From Bryum argenteum (Eukaryota; Streptophyta; Bryopsida; Bryales; Bryaceae), in contig CM073325.1 of assembly GCA_037043015.1 (NCBI GenBank), forward strand, positions 15,851,001-15,915,000: a DNA stretch of 64,000 bases, in the 5' to 3' direction. The notes under the pieces are model-generated. The model did no database searches and was not told where the DNA came from. It saw only the letters and a list, made by a program, of their open reading frames with translations. The position numbers and the translations under genes were made by a program. Within the stretch, counting starts at the first letter, position 1. Each line of letters starts with the position of its first letter. Below are positions 1 through 16,526 of the stretch, piece after piece.

Positions 1-388
1 GTCGTGTCAACAAGTGAATGGAAGTTTTTGCAGCAAATTCCCAAAATGGTTCAATGCCTGCAACACCTTCAAAGCGAACTTTGATAATAGTACCATACCG
101 TCCCTTCAACCTCGTGTTGTCAACTCGCATGATTTGGGCTGTATCCGGAATGGTAACCAAATGAGTCAATCGCATGGTTTGAGTTTGTCGTCCCTCAATG
201 GATTGCCACCATGTTCCAGAGCCTCGACGGTGTGAATTCTTTGAAAATGCCCTCATTTGGGCAGAAAAACAATCAGCCCTATTCACCACGTCAACAAAAT
301 CCTCATCACCCTCCCGAAACATCCTTCCATATTTGGCTATTACAACCTTGGGATTTCAGAGTGCATCCTTCACCCTATTTTCCATCCA
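1..388 (-). other. Open coding-like stretch running off the left edge
   Basis: On the minus strand a reading frame stays open for about 115 codons from roughly 350 down to the window edge. It has ordinary protein composition, including the segment YGRMFREGDEDFVDVVNR and later GTWWQSIEGRQTQTMRLTH. It lies in a different frame from the neighbouring frame at 389-661, so the two may be exons of one gene or separate remnants; I cannot tell. I recognise no domain. Confidence 0.3.
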
Positions 389-661
389 TCACATGAACCC
401 CCGTTTCTCTGTCTCTGCTACCCACCTCGGATGCTGAAGCACTTCTATCATGAGTTCTCTAATTTCGAGCTTAAACTTCTCGATGCCCTCCTCCTGATAT
501 CTCACATATTTGCTTTCCAATGCTCGAAGATCATTGGCCTCATAGAATTTGACGGTAAATTCTATTAAGAATGCCTTACAAGCGTCACCCGGGACCTCAT
601 AAGCCTCAAACTTCTCAAACAAGTTGGCTACACCAGCCTTCCTCTTCTTCTCCTTTGGCAT
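389..661 (-). CDS. Hypothetical protein, 90 codons, unrecognised
   Basis: An ATG-initiated frame encodes a lysine/glutamate-rich, probably helical 90-residue protein starting MPKEKKRKAG. Its charged helical segments fall around residues 35-85 (for example ALESKYVRYQEEGIEKFK). The basic N-terminus could be a nuclear signal, but that is a guess. The frame lies just downstream, on the minus strand, of a strongly GC-rich motif array at 860-1210, which could be its 5' region. I do not recognise the family. It may be a transposon-borne gene or a decayed host gene. Confidence 0.3.
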   Translation of the reverse strand: MPKEKKRKAGVANLFEKFEAYEVPGDACKAFLIEFTVKFYEANDLRALESKYVRYQEEGIEKFKLEIRELMIEVLQHPRWVAETEKRGFM

Positions 662-859
662 CTTGATCCCAGAAAAGGAAATATGTAAAGAAAGTGTAGT
701 AAGTTTTTACAAAAGCTTTTAAAAAAAAAACAACAAAAACTCCCCCTGTATAACGAGTCACTTCCTTCCTCCAAAAGACAAGGAGCCAGTGGACAAGAAT
801 TACAGGAAATCCCAGCCAGAGACACTCCGCATCCTCACTTCGTGAGAAATGGAGAAAAG

Positions 860-1210
860 AAGTGGAGGAAATGGAGGCCAGTCGGCCTTTTATAGCGGCG
901 GACGGCCGGCCTTGGATCAGACGGCCGATCCGTCGCCTGGCCGACCGATCGGACGGCCCGCCCGGATGGCCGACGGCCGATCCGTCTGGCCGACTGATCC
1001 GTCGGCTGCGCCCGCTGCGCCGCCGACCGATCGATCCGCTTGGCCGCGCCGAATCCGATGGCCGTCGGGCATGCGGACGGCGGCCCGATCCAACGGCCCT
1101 CAAGCGCTTACAAATGATCCGACGGCCAGGATTTGCTGCGGTCGGCCGCCGTCCGATCTGACGGAGCGACCGGAGGTCGGTCGGCCAGACCGGGGATCAA
1201 ATTTTGACGG
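860..1210. repeat. GC-rich array of CGGCCGATCCG-like motifs
   Basis: This block stands out from the AT-rich surroundings. It consists of overlapping variants of GGCCGA(C/T)CGATC and GACGGCCGATCCG on both strands. Reading frames through it are arginine/proline-rich and look like low-complexity translation, not a protein. Such arrays occur in subterminal regions of some DNA transposons and in CpG-rich promoters; which applies here is not shown. Confidence 0.5.
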
Positions 1211-1417
1211 CTGAGATGTGGCCAGGTGGATGATCCAACGCCCCCGTGGTTACCAGGGGACCGGGTAACTCGCATTTATCCCCCCGACCATGGTCCGGAC
1301 TATGGTCCCGGTCGACATAGTCCGGACTACGTCCGCGGACTAGGTTTACCCCGAATGTCGACCGATTTGACAACCCTGGGTGGGAATGGTGGGGAACTCA
1401 CAATGGGATTGGACATG

Positions 1418-1560
1418 GGTAAGCGTTCATAGCAGCTACCAAGGACATGGGTAAGTGGTCGCAGACCTCAAATTTGAATTCAAAATTACAAAAACGACCT
1501 TGGGAGGTCCCCACGGATTCTAGGGTGCCTCCTTGGTAGCTGCCACGAACCATTGCCCAC
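1418..1560. mobile_element. Mutator-like MITE, short copy
   Basis: The left end GGGTAAGCGTTCATAGCAGC and the reverse complement of the right end (GGGCAATGGTTCGTGGCAGC, followed by TACCAAGG) form imperfect terminal inverted repeats. The interior (GGTCGCAGACCTCAAATTTG and following) matches the element at 51473-51688, which has a 9-bp target duplication. No duplication is visible around this copy. Confidence 0.5.
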
Positions 1561-4058
<2,498 letters not shown>

Positions 4059-4580
4059 TCGATCAACTCTGTATATTGATAGCTATGTACTTATTTTGCA
4101 GTTCGATCGACGTTGACTGTATAGATATATCGGTGCTTTCTAGTCAATGTGGATCAAACAATTTTGTTTTGGATTCTATAACCAGGCTTCGATCGATCCT
4201 TTGTAAATGCTTCTCAGATCTGTGATTAATTAGTGCAATTAATTTCCCATTCGAAAGTTATATTGCTCATCGATTTGGCAATTCGGAACCTTCCGTTCAG
4301 ATGGCAGTATTTTTCAAGTGCCAATTTTATATTTCAGAATTGTCATTTAGTTGAAAAGTACCACGATCATTGATAAGTTAGTATCTTTGGGGATTGAAGA
4401 CTTTTCATGCGATGGTACTAGATCAGAGTACTGGTCCGCTCACCAAACTTATTGAAACTTGTGCATCATGGCATCAGAGTGATGAGAGAGACTCAGTCTT
4501 GGCACATTAGTACAGAAAACAGACTGAGGCTATTTGTGATGGCAAGCATGTCCTAAAAGGGGAAGGTGACCTAGTAAGAG
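4059..4580. other. Intergenic, POX1 3' side
   Basis: This stretch holds the POX1 3' UTR and flanking DNA, moderately AT-rich. I see no gene, RNA or repeat structure that can be supported. Confidence 0.4.
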
Positions 4581-4585
4581 TATTT

Positions 4586-4856
4586 TATGGCCGCTCACTA
4601 AATCCAATCCATGTTCCCCACTTGGGTGGCGCCCCAGATTTTTGTTTTTTCATTTTTGACCCCCTCAAGATAATTTTTTTAAATTTTTTTTGTGAAATTT
4701 GGGGTCTGCACCCCCATTTTACCCTAGGGGGCCTCTCCTTGGAATTTCAAGGCCTTAAACACAAAAAAATACCGGGCAGCCTTTTATTAGCCTCCCTCCA
4801 TATTTGGAAATTCCAAGGGGGAACATGGATTGGATTTAGTGTCCGGCTATTTTATG
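4586..4856. mobile_element. MITE with long terminal inverted repeats
   Basis: CACTAAATCCAATCCATG at 4596, running on into TTCCCC, is answered by its exact inverse ending at 4841. Similarity extends outward about 10 bp on each side (TTTTATGGCCGCT versus AAAATAGCCGGA). The result is a roughly 250-270 bp inverted-repeat element with arms of about 35 bp. No clear target duplication is seen, so the superfamily is unassigned. The CACTA tip suggests the En/Spm type. Confidence 0.55.
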
Positions 4857-4975
4857 CAGCGCTCAAAAAGGCTTTGGATCATCGTCACCCATTCTTAGCA
4901 CTTGCTGAATTTTTAAAGAGCTATGATGGTTTCATGTTTTAACCAGTTACGCCATTCATGTTCTCCAAAGAGCTA

Positions 4976-7243
4976 CACTAAATTTGATACTTAGTGTTGG
5001 ATACACTAATTTTCAAACATAACATTAATTCTATTTTTTGAAGTTGATGTTAGATCAGTAAATGACAACTCAAACAATGCATTAGTTTTGTGGTAAAGTG
5101 AAGCATTTATGTGTCATGATTGCGGCCTCGCAAAGATTGGTAATATTAAGTTATCAACCCCTAAAGGTCCCCAATGTTGTTTTTCTACATTTTGGTTGAG
5201 TAGCAAACACTTTGAAGAACCATAACTTCTTAATTAAAAATTTGTTTTGGACAAAATCACTTGGGATGGGTGCCAAATCAAGTATATTTTGTGTGGTGAA
5301 ATTTGCATTCTCAAAAAATGAGGTATGAATTAAAGGCATGCACTTTAGTGAAGGCAACTTTTGGTTTTGGGTTTTCAAACATTAGGCATGCTTTACCATT
5401 GCAAGGCAATTATAGGAAACCAAAAATACTTTATGATAAACTTTTCTTTACAAGATCATGATTTTGAGATGAAATGTAACAACTTTCCGGTGGATGATTT
5501 TTGATCCAAATACTTTGTGGTACTAGATTTGGTATGTTGTTTCCACGATGAAATAAGTGAAAAAGTGAATGTTTTTAAAATTCCTTCATTCACCATAAGA
5601 TTTCAACATATATTTTGAAACTCATTCCATTAAGATTCTAGTCTTAGTAGTAGAAATCACTTGACCACATCGAAGATGTTTTGTAGAAAAGGCGAAGATT
5701 TGAGTGCAAAGGGTATAGTGTGGGACTATTTTCTCTCAGAATTTTTTTTTTCTAATCACCATCGTAACTCGTAAGGCTATTTTTTGAGCCAAGAATTTTT
5801 TTCAATGATTTTTTTTGGTACAAGGATAATATCAAGATGAAGGTAAACAACTTTCTGGTTGGAAACTTTTTCATTGCAGTAGTCTTGTTTGTAGAATTCC
5901 CCCTATAAAGTGAAAATGATGGAATTTTGTAGCCTGTTTTGAGTACTAACACATTCTGATCTTGCAATCTATAAGGCCTCACGACTAAAATTTTAGCCCA
6001 CATGACCTACAACAAGTCTATTACAAGTTTGTATGGTTGAGATCTAAATACCTTATCTTCATTTTGGTCTATGACACTTTCTTTGAAAATATGTCACTTT
6101 TGGCTAAAATGTGTATTTTGTACATTTAGAAGTTAAAGAGTGTGGTGACAAATCTAGTATAAGAATTGTTCCAATCGAAAATCTTGCAACTACAAAGTTT
6201 TAAATTTAGCCTTAAAATCGTACTTATGTAAATATATCCAAATGAAGACGAATTCTATTCCAAGTAATTAGCTTGCAATGGTAAAATATGCCTTATATTT
6301 TACAGACTTGAAAAATGATTTACTTTCACAAGTATGCATGTCATAAATTATTACCATCTTAGATGAATATGCATTCTCTATCTTGAAAACTATATGTAGT
6401 TTGCTATTTAACTCAACACTACTGACTAAAAATTATATTTAGTGTTGGATCACAAATAGTGTAATCACCTCAATCATGTCACAACACTATTAGTCATGTA
6501 ACGGACGATTAGTGCATGGACCCATCCTCTACGTTTCTTAAGCGTTTCTTTTGCTTTACTTCTTTCATGGCTTTGAAATGCCAAACGGGAGAGGGGATCT
6601 CATTGAGCAAATTCTAATCAAGAAAGGATCAAGGGGTTCACTAGGTGACAAGGGTTTAATGGCTTCGACTCCACCTGCAATGAGTCGAGCGGTGGCAACC
6701 TGCTCCCGTGATTCTCCGTCTAGCTACATTGTTCTCAAATTTCTTGTGGGCGCTAGTTAGCTTCTCAACCCAATTGGTTGAAATGTTAAGCTTAGAGCTA
6801 TTCTTTCTTTTTAGAGGATTGCGGTAAGATTCTCTTTTTTGCTTCTTTTAAAGAGATAAGAAGGGCGATATGCAAATAGGGCATCCTACGCTTTTTACAT
6901 ACGCGAGTGGAAGATTCAAGAAGTGAAAAAAATGCTTCTCAAGGCACTAGGATGTGATGTTGAAAGTGTTATCTATGAGAATTTGTGTCTTATTCAATTT
7001 GTCATCAAGATCAGGCAACTGAGTGAGTTGGAGCATTCAATTGAGAATTCCAAGTCGAGAGTTACTTCACCTTGAAATCCAACACTAAATGTCAACTACT
7101 TTTTACTAATATTCAATAGAAATTACTATTGTTGACAATTGATGTTGTAGTTGGCATTTAGAGTTGCCATAAGTTTACCCTTGTTGACAGTTAGTGCTGT
7201 TGTTTGCATTTAGTGTTGCCAACACTAAATATGATTTTTAGTG
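4976..7243. mobile_element. Composite of CACTA-tipped MITEs with a nested TTAA element
   Basis: The left tip CACTAAATTTGATACTTAG (4976) is preceded by TA. The right tip ...AAATATGATTTTTAGTG (ending 7243) is followed by TA. An internal second left end (ACTAAAAATTATATTTAGTG near 6425) pairs with the right tip over about 23 bp, so at least one element of about 820 bp is present, probably adjoining a second. The left end matches the compact element at 27590-27806. A TTAA-type element at 5158-6132 lies inside. No transposase is seen. Confidence 0.5.
5158..6132 (-). mobile_element. TTAA-flanked (piggyBac-like) MITE, long subfamily, degenerate
   Basis: It starts CCCCTAAAGGTCCCC after TCAA and ends near TTTAGAAG before TTAA, so both the tips and the target site are eroded. 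Internally it is an inverted relative of the intact copy at 47012-47618 and of 25726-26697. Shared blocks include the AAAATCGACATTTTGG-like segment, CCATAACTTCTTC, and a block around TCTTGCAATCTATAAGGCC. About 975 bp; non-coding. Confidence 0.6.
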
Positions 7244-7373
7244 TAGTCAAGAATGGACTTCAGATGAAGAAATGATGGCTTACTTTTGGCTCCTCAAAAT
7301 ACTTAAAATTTGAGCATGTCATCCGATATGTCGGATGCTTAAGGGTTAAATGTGACATGAAGAATGTTTAGTG

Positions 7374-7840
7374 GTTAACCCCACAAGGTCCAAGCTTTTA
7401 TTGGATCTCCAAGCTCAAAAACTGCAAATTTTAAACCACCTTGTAGAGATTGAGGTAAGGCTGAAATTACCGTATTAAAGCATTTTCAACCGTAAGATCT
7501 CAAATGAAACTACTACTAGAGAATGCATGTTAAATTCCAACCACTAGATCTGCACCACTATTGTGAAATCGTAACATTCAAAGTTGATGTAAAACTTTTG
7601 TCTAGATGGAGACTTGATGATCCTTGCCCCAAACATATTGCTCATATTTCTTTCCATGTAGGTAACAAAGTTGAGAATGCCCATGAAAACTTTTAGAGAC
7701 TCATTCCGCTTTTTGAACCTTCATGCAATTTTTATTCTAAAAGAAGGTATAAAAACAAAGATTTGAGAAAGCAAGCATCACATCTATTGGATTTTATATA
7801 TAGAAAAAGTGGACGGTGAGTCAGTACTTTTATGAGTTAC
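7374..7840. mobile_element. Truncated left half of a TTAA-type element
   Basis: TTAACCCCACAAGGTCCAAG starts a stretch that tracks the left half of the element at 55932-56864. Shared blocks include TTTTAGAGAC(T/A)CATTCC, the run TAAAAACAA, and GTGGACGGTGAGT. The right half and terminus were not found. Non-coding. Confidence 0.45.
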
Positions 7841-8460
7841 CACTTCTGCACAACACAAGCATGTGCTCTAGAAGCTCATGTAAACAACATGTTGGTGGTA
7901 GTGTTTCAAATCAAAACGAACAAGTAATTTACAAAATACCCAAAACTTACATAGTTTGTAAAAAAGAAACAGAAAAGAAACTCCAATCTACTCAGAAACC
8001 AACACAAATAGAGTGTTTGTTTGACCTATCCTTGGATGTATGCCCCAAGGTCATAGTTTGTGATATTTACTCGGATCCCTTTATTACCCTTGTATGGTAA
8101 AGGACATGCAATTCCAGACAACAAAATGAATTCTGAGAAACCCTGCGACTTTCACACACATTCAATCAATGTGAACATAATCATTTTTCTGGATCCACAT
8201 AGTGATGATATCTGTTGGTCTATCACACATGTGACCGTTTTTATGATATTTTAATTTTTTAATTTTTATTTAAAAAAATTATTGCATTGAAAGTTAATCT
8301 CATTGCAAGAATGCATTACAGACTCTCATCAGTCTTAGATTTTATGAAATATCATGTAGGGTAAAATCAAATTTCTTGCAATAGCATTATATTTTTAGCT
8401 AGCAGAAGTTTAGAAGCTTGGGCCGCGTCAAATTTTGTCTCGAGCATTGAAATGTATTTT
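7841..8460. other. Intergenic, AT-rich
   Basis: A 94-codon frame at 7816-8100 begins in repeat sequence and has no recognisable motif, so I do not call it a gene. Nothing else is supported here. Confidence 0.3.
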
Positions 8461-9120
8461 TTAACCCCTAAGTGCCAAAGAGAGCTAAAACGGGTTATTT
8501 TTTTACTGTTTAATTTGGTTATTTTTTACTATTTAGGTATTTTGGGTTGTAATTAGGGTTGTCACGTCGGGCGTGTTGAGGTGATGGGGTGAACGAGTTG
8601 TCACGGGCGAGCTGGCGTGCCTGCCCACCTTGATTGTGAGGGGCATGTAATCTTTTGTGGGTAAAACATTTTGCAACAAAAAAACCACGTAGGATGTGAT
8701 GTGTTAGTCCACTGTGGCGTCCGGGTGGGTTTCGAGGGGCAAGGCCGGTGTCGGTGATGTCCAGGGGGGTGCCAAAAAATGTAGGGTGGGTATCCTTTGG
8801 GGCAAGGCGGATCCCTTGGGTACCTGCCCCTCCCATTGGTACCTTCTCTGTTATCAGTCCTACGTGGCGCTTACGCGACGACCATGTGGATAATTTTTCA
8901 CCTAAATCCTTATCACGTTGTCATTATTTTACCTGAACTAAAAGTCAACATCCCTTTCACCACATTGGGCGGGCCAGGGCTAATCGAGCAGGCCAAGGGG
9001 GTGGGCAAATGAGCGACTTGCCTACCTTGGTTGTAATTTGGTATAGGTGTAGAAATACATACATACTTTATGTGGAAACTTTTGGAAAGCCAAATCTTAA
9101 CTTTAGAATTTTTTTTACAC
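8461..9120. repeat. TTAA-type left tip followed by a GC-rich repeat-like block
   Basis: TTAACCCCTAAGTGCCAAAG at 8461 matches the left tip of the element at 40895, but no right tip was found. From about 8540 to 9010 the base composition turns G-rich. It contains two related direct segments, CCTGCCCACCTTGATTGTGA near 8620 and a diverged one, CTTGCCTACCTTGGTTGTAA, near 9017. This suggests remnants of a GC-rich mobile element. No coding potential is recognised. Confidence 0.35.
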
Positions 9121-9219
9121 AAATTTTAGTTATCAAGCCCAAAAAGAGTACCGATTTTATTTTACATAGTGTTGTTTTATATTATTTTTTGTGGAACTTT
9201 GTTATAATAATACTAGTGC

Positions 9220-9640
9220 ATCAAATTTTCAAAAATTGCAAGATGTAACTTTTACAATTTCACGAGGGTGACCTTCAAAATTTACGACATCAAACTTCAA
9301 GTAGTGCGCAAAAGAAATTGCATCAACTTTTATTGTTAAAATCTTTTGCACGGTGAAGATCCAATAGTAGAAATTGCTTATGGTAGTACCGATGACAATA
9401 AGCTTTAAGATCTTAAAGCTTATTGTCTCACTAAATGTGAGAGCAAGCAAACTTTCTTGCAAGTGGAAGAATTTATTGGAAGTGGTGCACTTGGTGGAAT
9501 GAAGAAAAGACAAGGGACATTGATTGCAATGGCAGCCCAAAGTAAACACTAATCTCAAGAGAGTTGAGAAATAGAGTGTTATTTACCAAAAGTTACCCGT
9601 TACACTAATCTCCACGTAACACTAATTAACAACTCTTGTA
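9220..9640. repeat. Dispersed repeat shared with 36780-37030
   Basis: Sequence around 9490-9640 recurs inverted at 36780-37030. Shared blocks include TGCAATGGCAGCCCAAAGT, GTAACACTAATTAACAACTC-like DNA and TACCAAAAG. A perfect 34-bp palindrome centred on AGATCT lies at 9394-9427. A 109-codon minus-strand frame spans the repeat but carries no recognised motif. Confidence 0.45.
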
Positions 9641-9733
9641 TAGTGAAAAAGAAAAAGTTGACCACCTATTAGTCAGATTGTTGTACCCACAAAACCTTTC
9701 ACAAAGAAATATTTAAAAAGTATATTACACTTA

Positions 9734-10221
9734 GGGATGCTTTACAAGTACAACAAATCTCCAAGCCAATTCACTCAAAATTTGAGCCCAATTGGCTGTA
9801 TGGGCCACTTAGAGAACGCATTTAACAATTAATAAAGTGTGGGCCAATTCCCGAATATGTAAAGCTCTTGGGGCCGATTTACAGACGGAAAAACAAGGCC
9901 ATGGGGCCAATTCGTATTATTAGCTACATTCCATGATTTTCATTTGTTCACATTAAAATATTTGATTGAAATAATGATTATGTATTGAAATCAAGGAACG
10001 GCCATGAATTGGCCTTCCATTCTTGTATCTCCCAACTTTTGAAGCGTGGGCCGTGTCATAACTTGTCCCCCGTGGACCCATTACGATATAAATTTCAGAT
10101 TATTGACCTTGACTCCCCATGTAAAGCCCCTCAGGCCAATTTCAAGCATTGGGCCAATCACAAGAGGAGTTGGCCATGAATTGGCCCCATCACTGGCTTG
10201 GCCCCTCGCTTAAAGCTGCCC
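9734..10221. mobile_element. Tourist-like (PIF/Harbinger) MITE
   Basis: The ends GGGATGCTTTACAAG and the reverse complement of the right end, GGGCAGCTTTAAGCGAGG, form inverted repeats. They are flanked by TTA on both sides (9731-9733 and 10222-10224). The interior is rich in GGCC (TTGGGCCAAT, GAATTGGCC) and closely matches the 495-bp copy at 14957-15451. It is 488 bp and non-autonomous. A 3-bp TTA/TAA target site is typical of PIF/Harbinger. Confidence 0.75.
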
Positions 10222-10224
10222 TTA

Positions 10225-12830
<2,606 letters not shown>

Positions 12831-13979
12831 AACCTCCCATACTAAAAGGGTCCTTGCCAGAACCTACACTAGTACAGTACAGTTATTGCATCCCAGGAAT
12901 CTTACTTGTGCCCGAACACGTTCAGCTCGTGTACAGCACAATACAATAGCTAGGTCAATAGCTGAAGCTTGATCCAGGACTATAGCTTCCTGCAAATGTT
13001 AACTTCTGCATCTGCTCTCTACGTAGACTCTGTTTCATAGTTACTTTTATACATAATGGTGAAGCTCGTATGTTATGGTACTGTGCTGGTCACAGTTAAG
13101 CTTTCCTGGTGAAGAACTGTTAGGAGTGTAGGGCCGGGGTAGAGCACTGTGTGTGTTGTCGGAGTTTGTATGAATATGGATATGGTGAGCTTGGACTGTA
13201 GCCTGGTTTCATGCGATTTTCAGACAATCATGCCGTAGAGCATTTAAGAGCCTGCCCTGCGGATCTTTTGGAGGGTTCGATCACAATCATGCAGGCATCA
13301 AAATATCTAACAAGTATATGCTTTTTGAAACAGTGATACAAGTTCTATTCACCTCGATCTCTCCACAATTTTTTTGTAGGATTGAAAAACAACACATTTC
13401 ACCTAATTAAAGTTTTGTCTGACTCTTTCATATCATTACTTTCTTCAGAATTGAGAAGTTCACTAGGATCTTACACTTCAAGAGAAGCTATGACTGACCA
13501 ATTGTAATACCACAACCTGGTTGTGATCATTTTGGAATATGACCATCACATAACATTCAAGAGTCAAATCACTTTCTCCAGATTTTATATTGAAAATAAG
13601 ACATAGCTAGCCAATGAAGAATTTGATCATGCAGAAATAGTATAGACATGTACGTGGAGAAATTAAATGATGAGGATTTTGTCTTCATAGCACTCAGCCA
13701 ACAGTCATATATGAGAAGCTTCTACTTACTTACGTACGGTTTTTGTAAGAAATAAAACTTACCAGACCAATCATACTTTTCATCACAACACAATGTCAGT
13801 AACGTATAATTTATTGACAAAGATGGATATCCGTGGCGATGGGTTTGCGTAAATATAGTGTCCGTTTGAGCTACCCTTGATGATATGCTCACAGTAGTCA
13901 TGACATAACAACAATGATAGGACTACTAACCCCTCTCAGGGTGGACACCTCACAATTCATGATGAAATCTACCAAGCTC
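12831..13979. other. Intergenic, POX2 3' side
   Basis: Contains the POX2 3' UTR and low-copy DNA. The segment 13830-13920 (GTGTCCGTTTGAGCTACCCT, followed by TGATGATATG) recurs near 61430-61480, so it is a dispersed repeat of unknown type. No gene is seen. Confidence 0.35.
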
Positions 13980-13983
13980 TTAA

Positions 13984-14218
13984 CCCTTAAACGTCAGACC
14001 CAGCCCGAGGGGTTGGGTTTTTTTTTGAGAGAATCTTGCTCATAACTTACACTCCATTATACCAAATGGAATTTTTAAAATTCCAAACTGAGCACCTTAA
14101 AGAGATCTATACTTTCTTAGAATAGAGCTCACCCAAATTAAAAATAGAATAATGCTAAAAGTGGAGTTCTAAAAGAGATTTTGGGTGTGGTATCAGGACA
14201 GCATATGACGTTTAAGGG
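13984..14218. mobile_element. TTAA-flanked (piggyBac-like) MITE, 235 bp
   Basis: A perfect 13-bp inverted repeat, CCCTTAAACGTCA, stands at both ends, bounded by TTAA on each side (13980-13983 and 14219-14222). The interior is non-coding and AT-rich (TTGGGTTTTTTTTTGAGAG). The tip sequence resembles the 362-bp subfamily (CCCTTAAACGCCC). Confidence 0.75.
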
Positions 14219-14222
14219 TTAA

Positions 14223-14956
14223 AGACAGATCTTTCGGTTGGAGGAATGTAATGAGTAGATTGTACTGTAACACTTTTTATCTCAAAAGTCTCAGTCTGTG
14301 CAGTTCTAACCGTCGCAGTGGAACACACACCGGGGTTCTTTTTTCTTGGATGATACTTTCTTCACTTCATCATGACTTTTTTAGAACAATTCATATAGTT
14401 TCTCATTATTATAATTGATTTTTCACACGAAATCGGCATTGAGCTTCAATAGAAACAATTTCAGGTGTATTTTTAACATGGAATGTACATCCACAGATCT
14501 AGTGCACACACAAATTAACGAGCAAACGGCACCATAGATTCTTCAGTGTACGTAACATAGGAGCAATTTGAGAGGCAGTTTTCTAGGGGAAAGTGCGAAT
14601 TTGGGGCTCGTGCAATTTGTCAGTGCTCTTCAATGTACAAATGCTTGCTTGCTTGCAGTATCAGTAACCATATTTAAGCATAGAAAGGTACCAAGCTAGA
14701 GGTTTTTTTATACAAAAGGATAGGATAGGATTGACACCTGAGTTTAGATTAATCATGTGATGAATGCAACGTCTCCCTATGGAACTGTGCCGTGTCAGAC
14801 TATGGGACAGTGCCATGTTTAATTGGACCTGGTCGTCACTTGGTGTACTTCGATTAATTTATGGAAATTGCAAGACTCGTGTAGATCAACTGCTTTGTAA
14901 TCTCCTTCTCTAGAAAGAAAGAGAGTCATCTGCTTTCAGATCCATTTGACAAGTAA
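14223..14956. other. Intergenic, AT-rich
   Basis: No gene or element boundary is supported. Short direct repeats (GCTTGCTTGC near 14645 and GATAGGATAGGATTG near 14719) are the only structure noticed. Confidence 0.35.
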
Positions 14957-15451
14957 GGGACGCTTTACATGAGGAGTCGAGGGCAAGAAATCTCCAAGCG
15001 GATTCACTTACATTTTGAGTCCAATTGGGTCCGTGAGCCACTTAGAGACTATGTTAAACAATTAATGAAGTGGGGGGACTGATTCCTCTGTGTGTAAAGC
15101 CCTTGGGACTGATTTGTAAAAGGAAAAACAAGGCCATGGGACCAATTCGTATTATTAGCTACATTCCATGCTTTTGATTAATTCATTTTAGTGAAATAAT
15201 GATTTTGTTTGAAATCAAGTAACGGCCTTTAGACGATGAATTGGCCTTCCATTCTTGTATCTCTCAACTTTTGGAGCGTGGGCCGTATCATAACTTATCC
15301 CCCACCCATTATAATATAATTTGAGAAAACTGGCTTTGACTCCCCATGTAAAGCCCTTCGGGCTACTTTCAAGAATTGGACCAATGACAAAGAGAGGATT
15401 TGGGCATGAATTGGCCCCATCAATAGCTTGGCCCCTCGTGTAAAGCGGCCC
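14957..15451. mobile_element. Tourist-like (PIF/Harbinger) MITE
   Basis: The left end GGGACGCTTTACATGAGG and the reverse complement of the right end, GGGCCGCTTTACACGAGG, match at 15 of 18 positions. They are flanked by TAA on both sides (14954-14956 and 15452-15454). It is colinear with the copy at 9734-10221. Non-coding. Confidence 0.8.
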
Positions 15452-15636
15452 TAAGCTGAGCCAATTAGACCCTCTCACCATGCTCCTCTTGAGCGTCTTT
15501 TATTTTGAGGGTGAGGGACTGAGGGTGGCCCCTTTGCAACGTAGAGACACCCGACCCGTGAGAATAAAACCCGCTTGTTTGTTTAGAATCCCTATTTCAT
15601 TGGCAAGACATGAACCCTATTCACTTCTTTTCTTAA

Positions 15637-15666
15637 CCCTTAATTGGGCGGAATGTCAAAATTCAA

Positions 15667-15761
<95 letters not shown>

Positions 15762-16522
15762 TAAACATGAGGCATATTTTGCCATTGGGAGGCAATTATG
15801 GAAAATAAAAAAATAAAAAAATAAATAAAAAATCATGACATTTTTCACATAATCACAATCTTCACATGAAGGGTAACAAATTTCTAGTAGGAAGATTTTT
15901 TATCCAAATTGCTTTGGTATTGGATTTGCAACCATGTTTCTATCCAGAAAAAAAAGTTGAATAAATTGATGGTTTTTTCAAAGCTATTCTCCTTCATCCA
16001 CCGTTGGATTTTGACTTTTTTTTTTGGGACGAAGTCTTGTTTTCGTGGTAGAAACCTTTAATTAAATTGAAGATGTATTGAAGATAAAACATAGATTTGG
16101 ATGCAAAGGATTAAGATTTGGGTTGTTCTCCTCGGTAATTTTTTTGGCAGTTTTCACCATTGCAAGGTCATTATTTGCGCGAGAAATTCTTCTCATGGTT
16201 TTTTTTTGTTCAATGGTGTTATTGAGATAAAAGTAAGCATATTTGTAGTCGGTGATTTTTGATTGCGATAAGTATATTGGTAGCATTTTCATTCCAAAGT
16301 GAAAATGTTAAGATGCTTGTGATGTTTTTTGAGTACTAATACGTTACGATCTTGCAATTTATGGGGCCTCATGACTCAAAATTTGACTCGCATGATGAAC
16401 AATATGTCTACTACAAGATTGTGCGGTTGAGATTTGAAAAATCTACCTTTATTTATGTGTATATAACACTTAATTTGAGAATGTGTTTTTTTTCTCTACC
16501 AATGAATCAAACCATATAGGGG
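15637..16522 (-). mobile_element. TTAA-flanked (piggyBac-like) MITE with an internal TA microsatellite
   Basis: CCCTTAATTGGGCGGAATG follows TTAA (15633-15636), and ATATAGGGG precedes TTAA (16523-16526). The two tips match only over the first few bases. Each instead matches the corresponding end of the copy at 47012-47618 in inverted orientation (CCCTTAAGCGGGCCGAATG and CCCCTAAATGGTTTGA). An uninterrupted TA run fills 15670-15758. Confidence 0.7.
15670..15758. repeat. (TA)n microsatellite, about 44 units
   Basis: A perfect TA dinucleotide run lies inside the TTAA-type element. Long pure runs mutate rapidly, and the assembled length may be unreliable. Confidence 0.95.
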
Positions 16523-16526
16523 TTAA

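Noticed and set aside
615-1103. A 162-codon minus-strand frame
   Set aside because: More than half is translated GC-rich motif array; it overlaps the better-looking frame at 389-661 in another phase.
13980-14222. A CRISPR or other prokaryotic reading of the recurring 15-20 bp tips
   Set aside because: The repeats are paired inverted ends with TTAA flanks, not spaced direct repeats, and the genes have spliceosomal introns.
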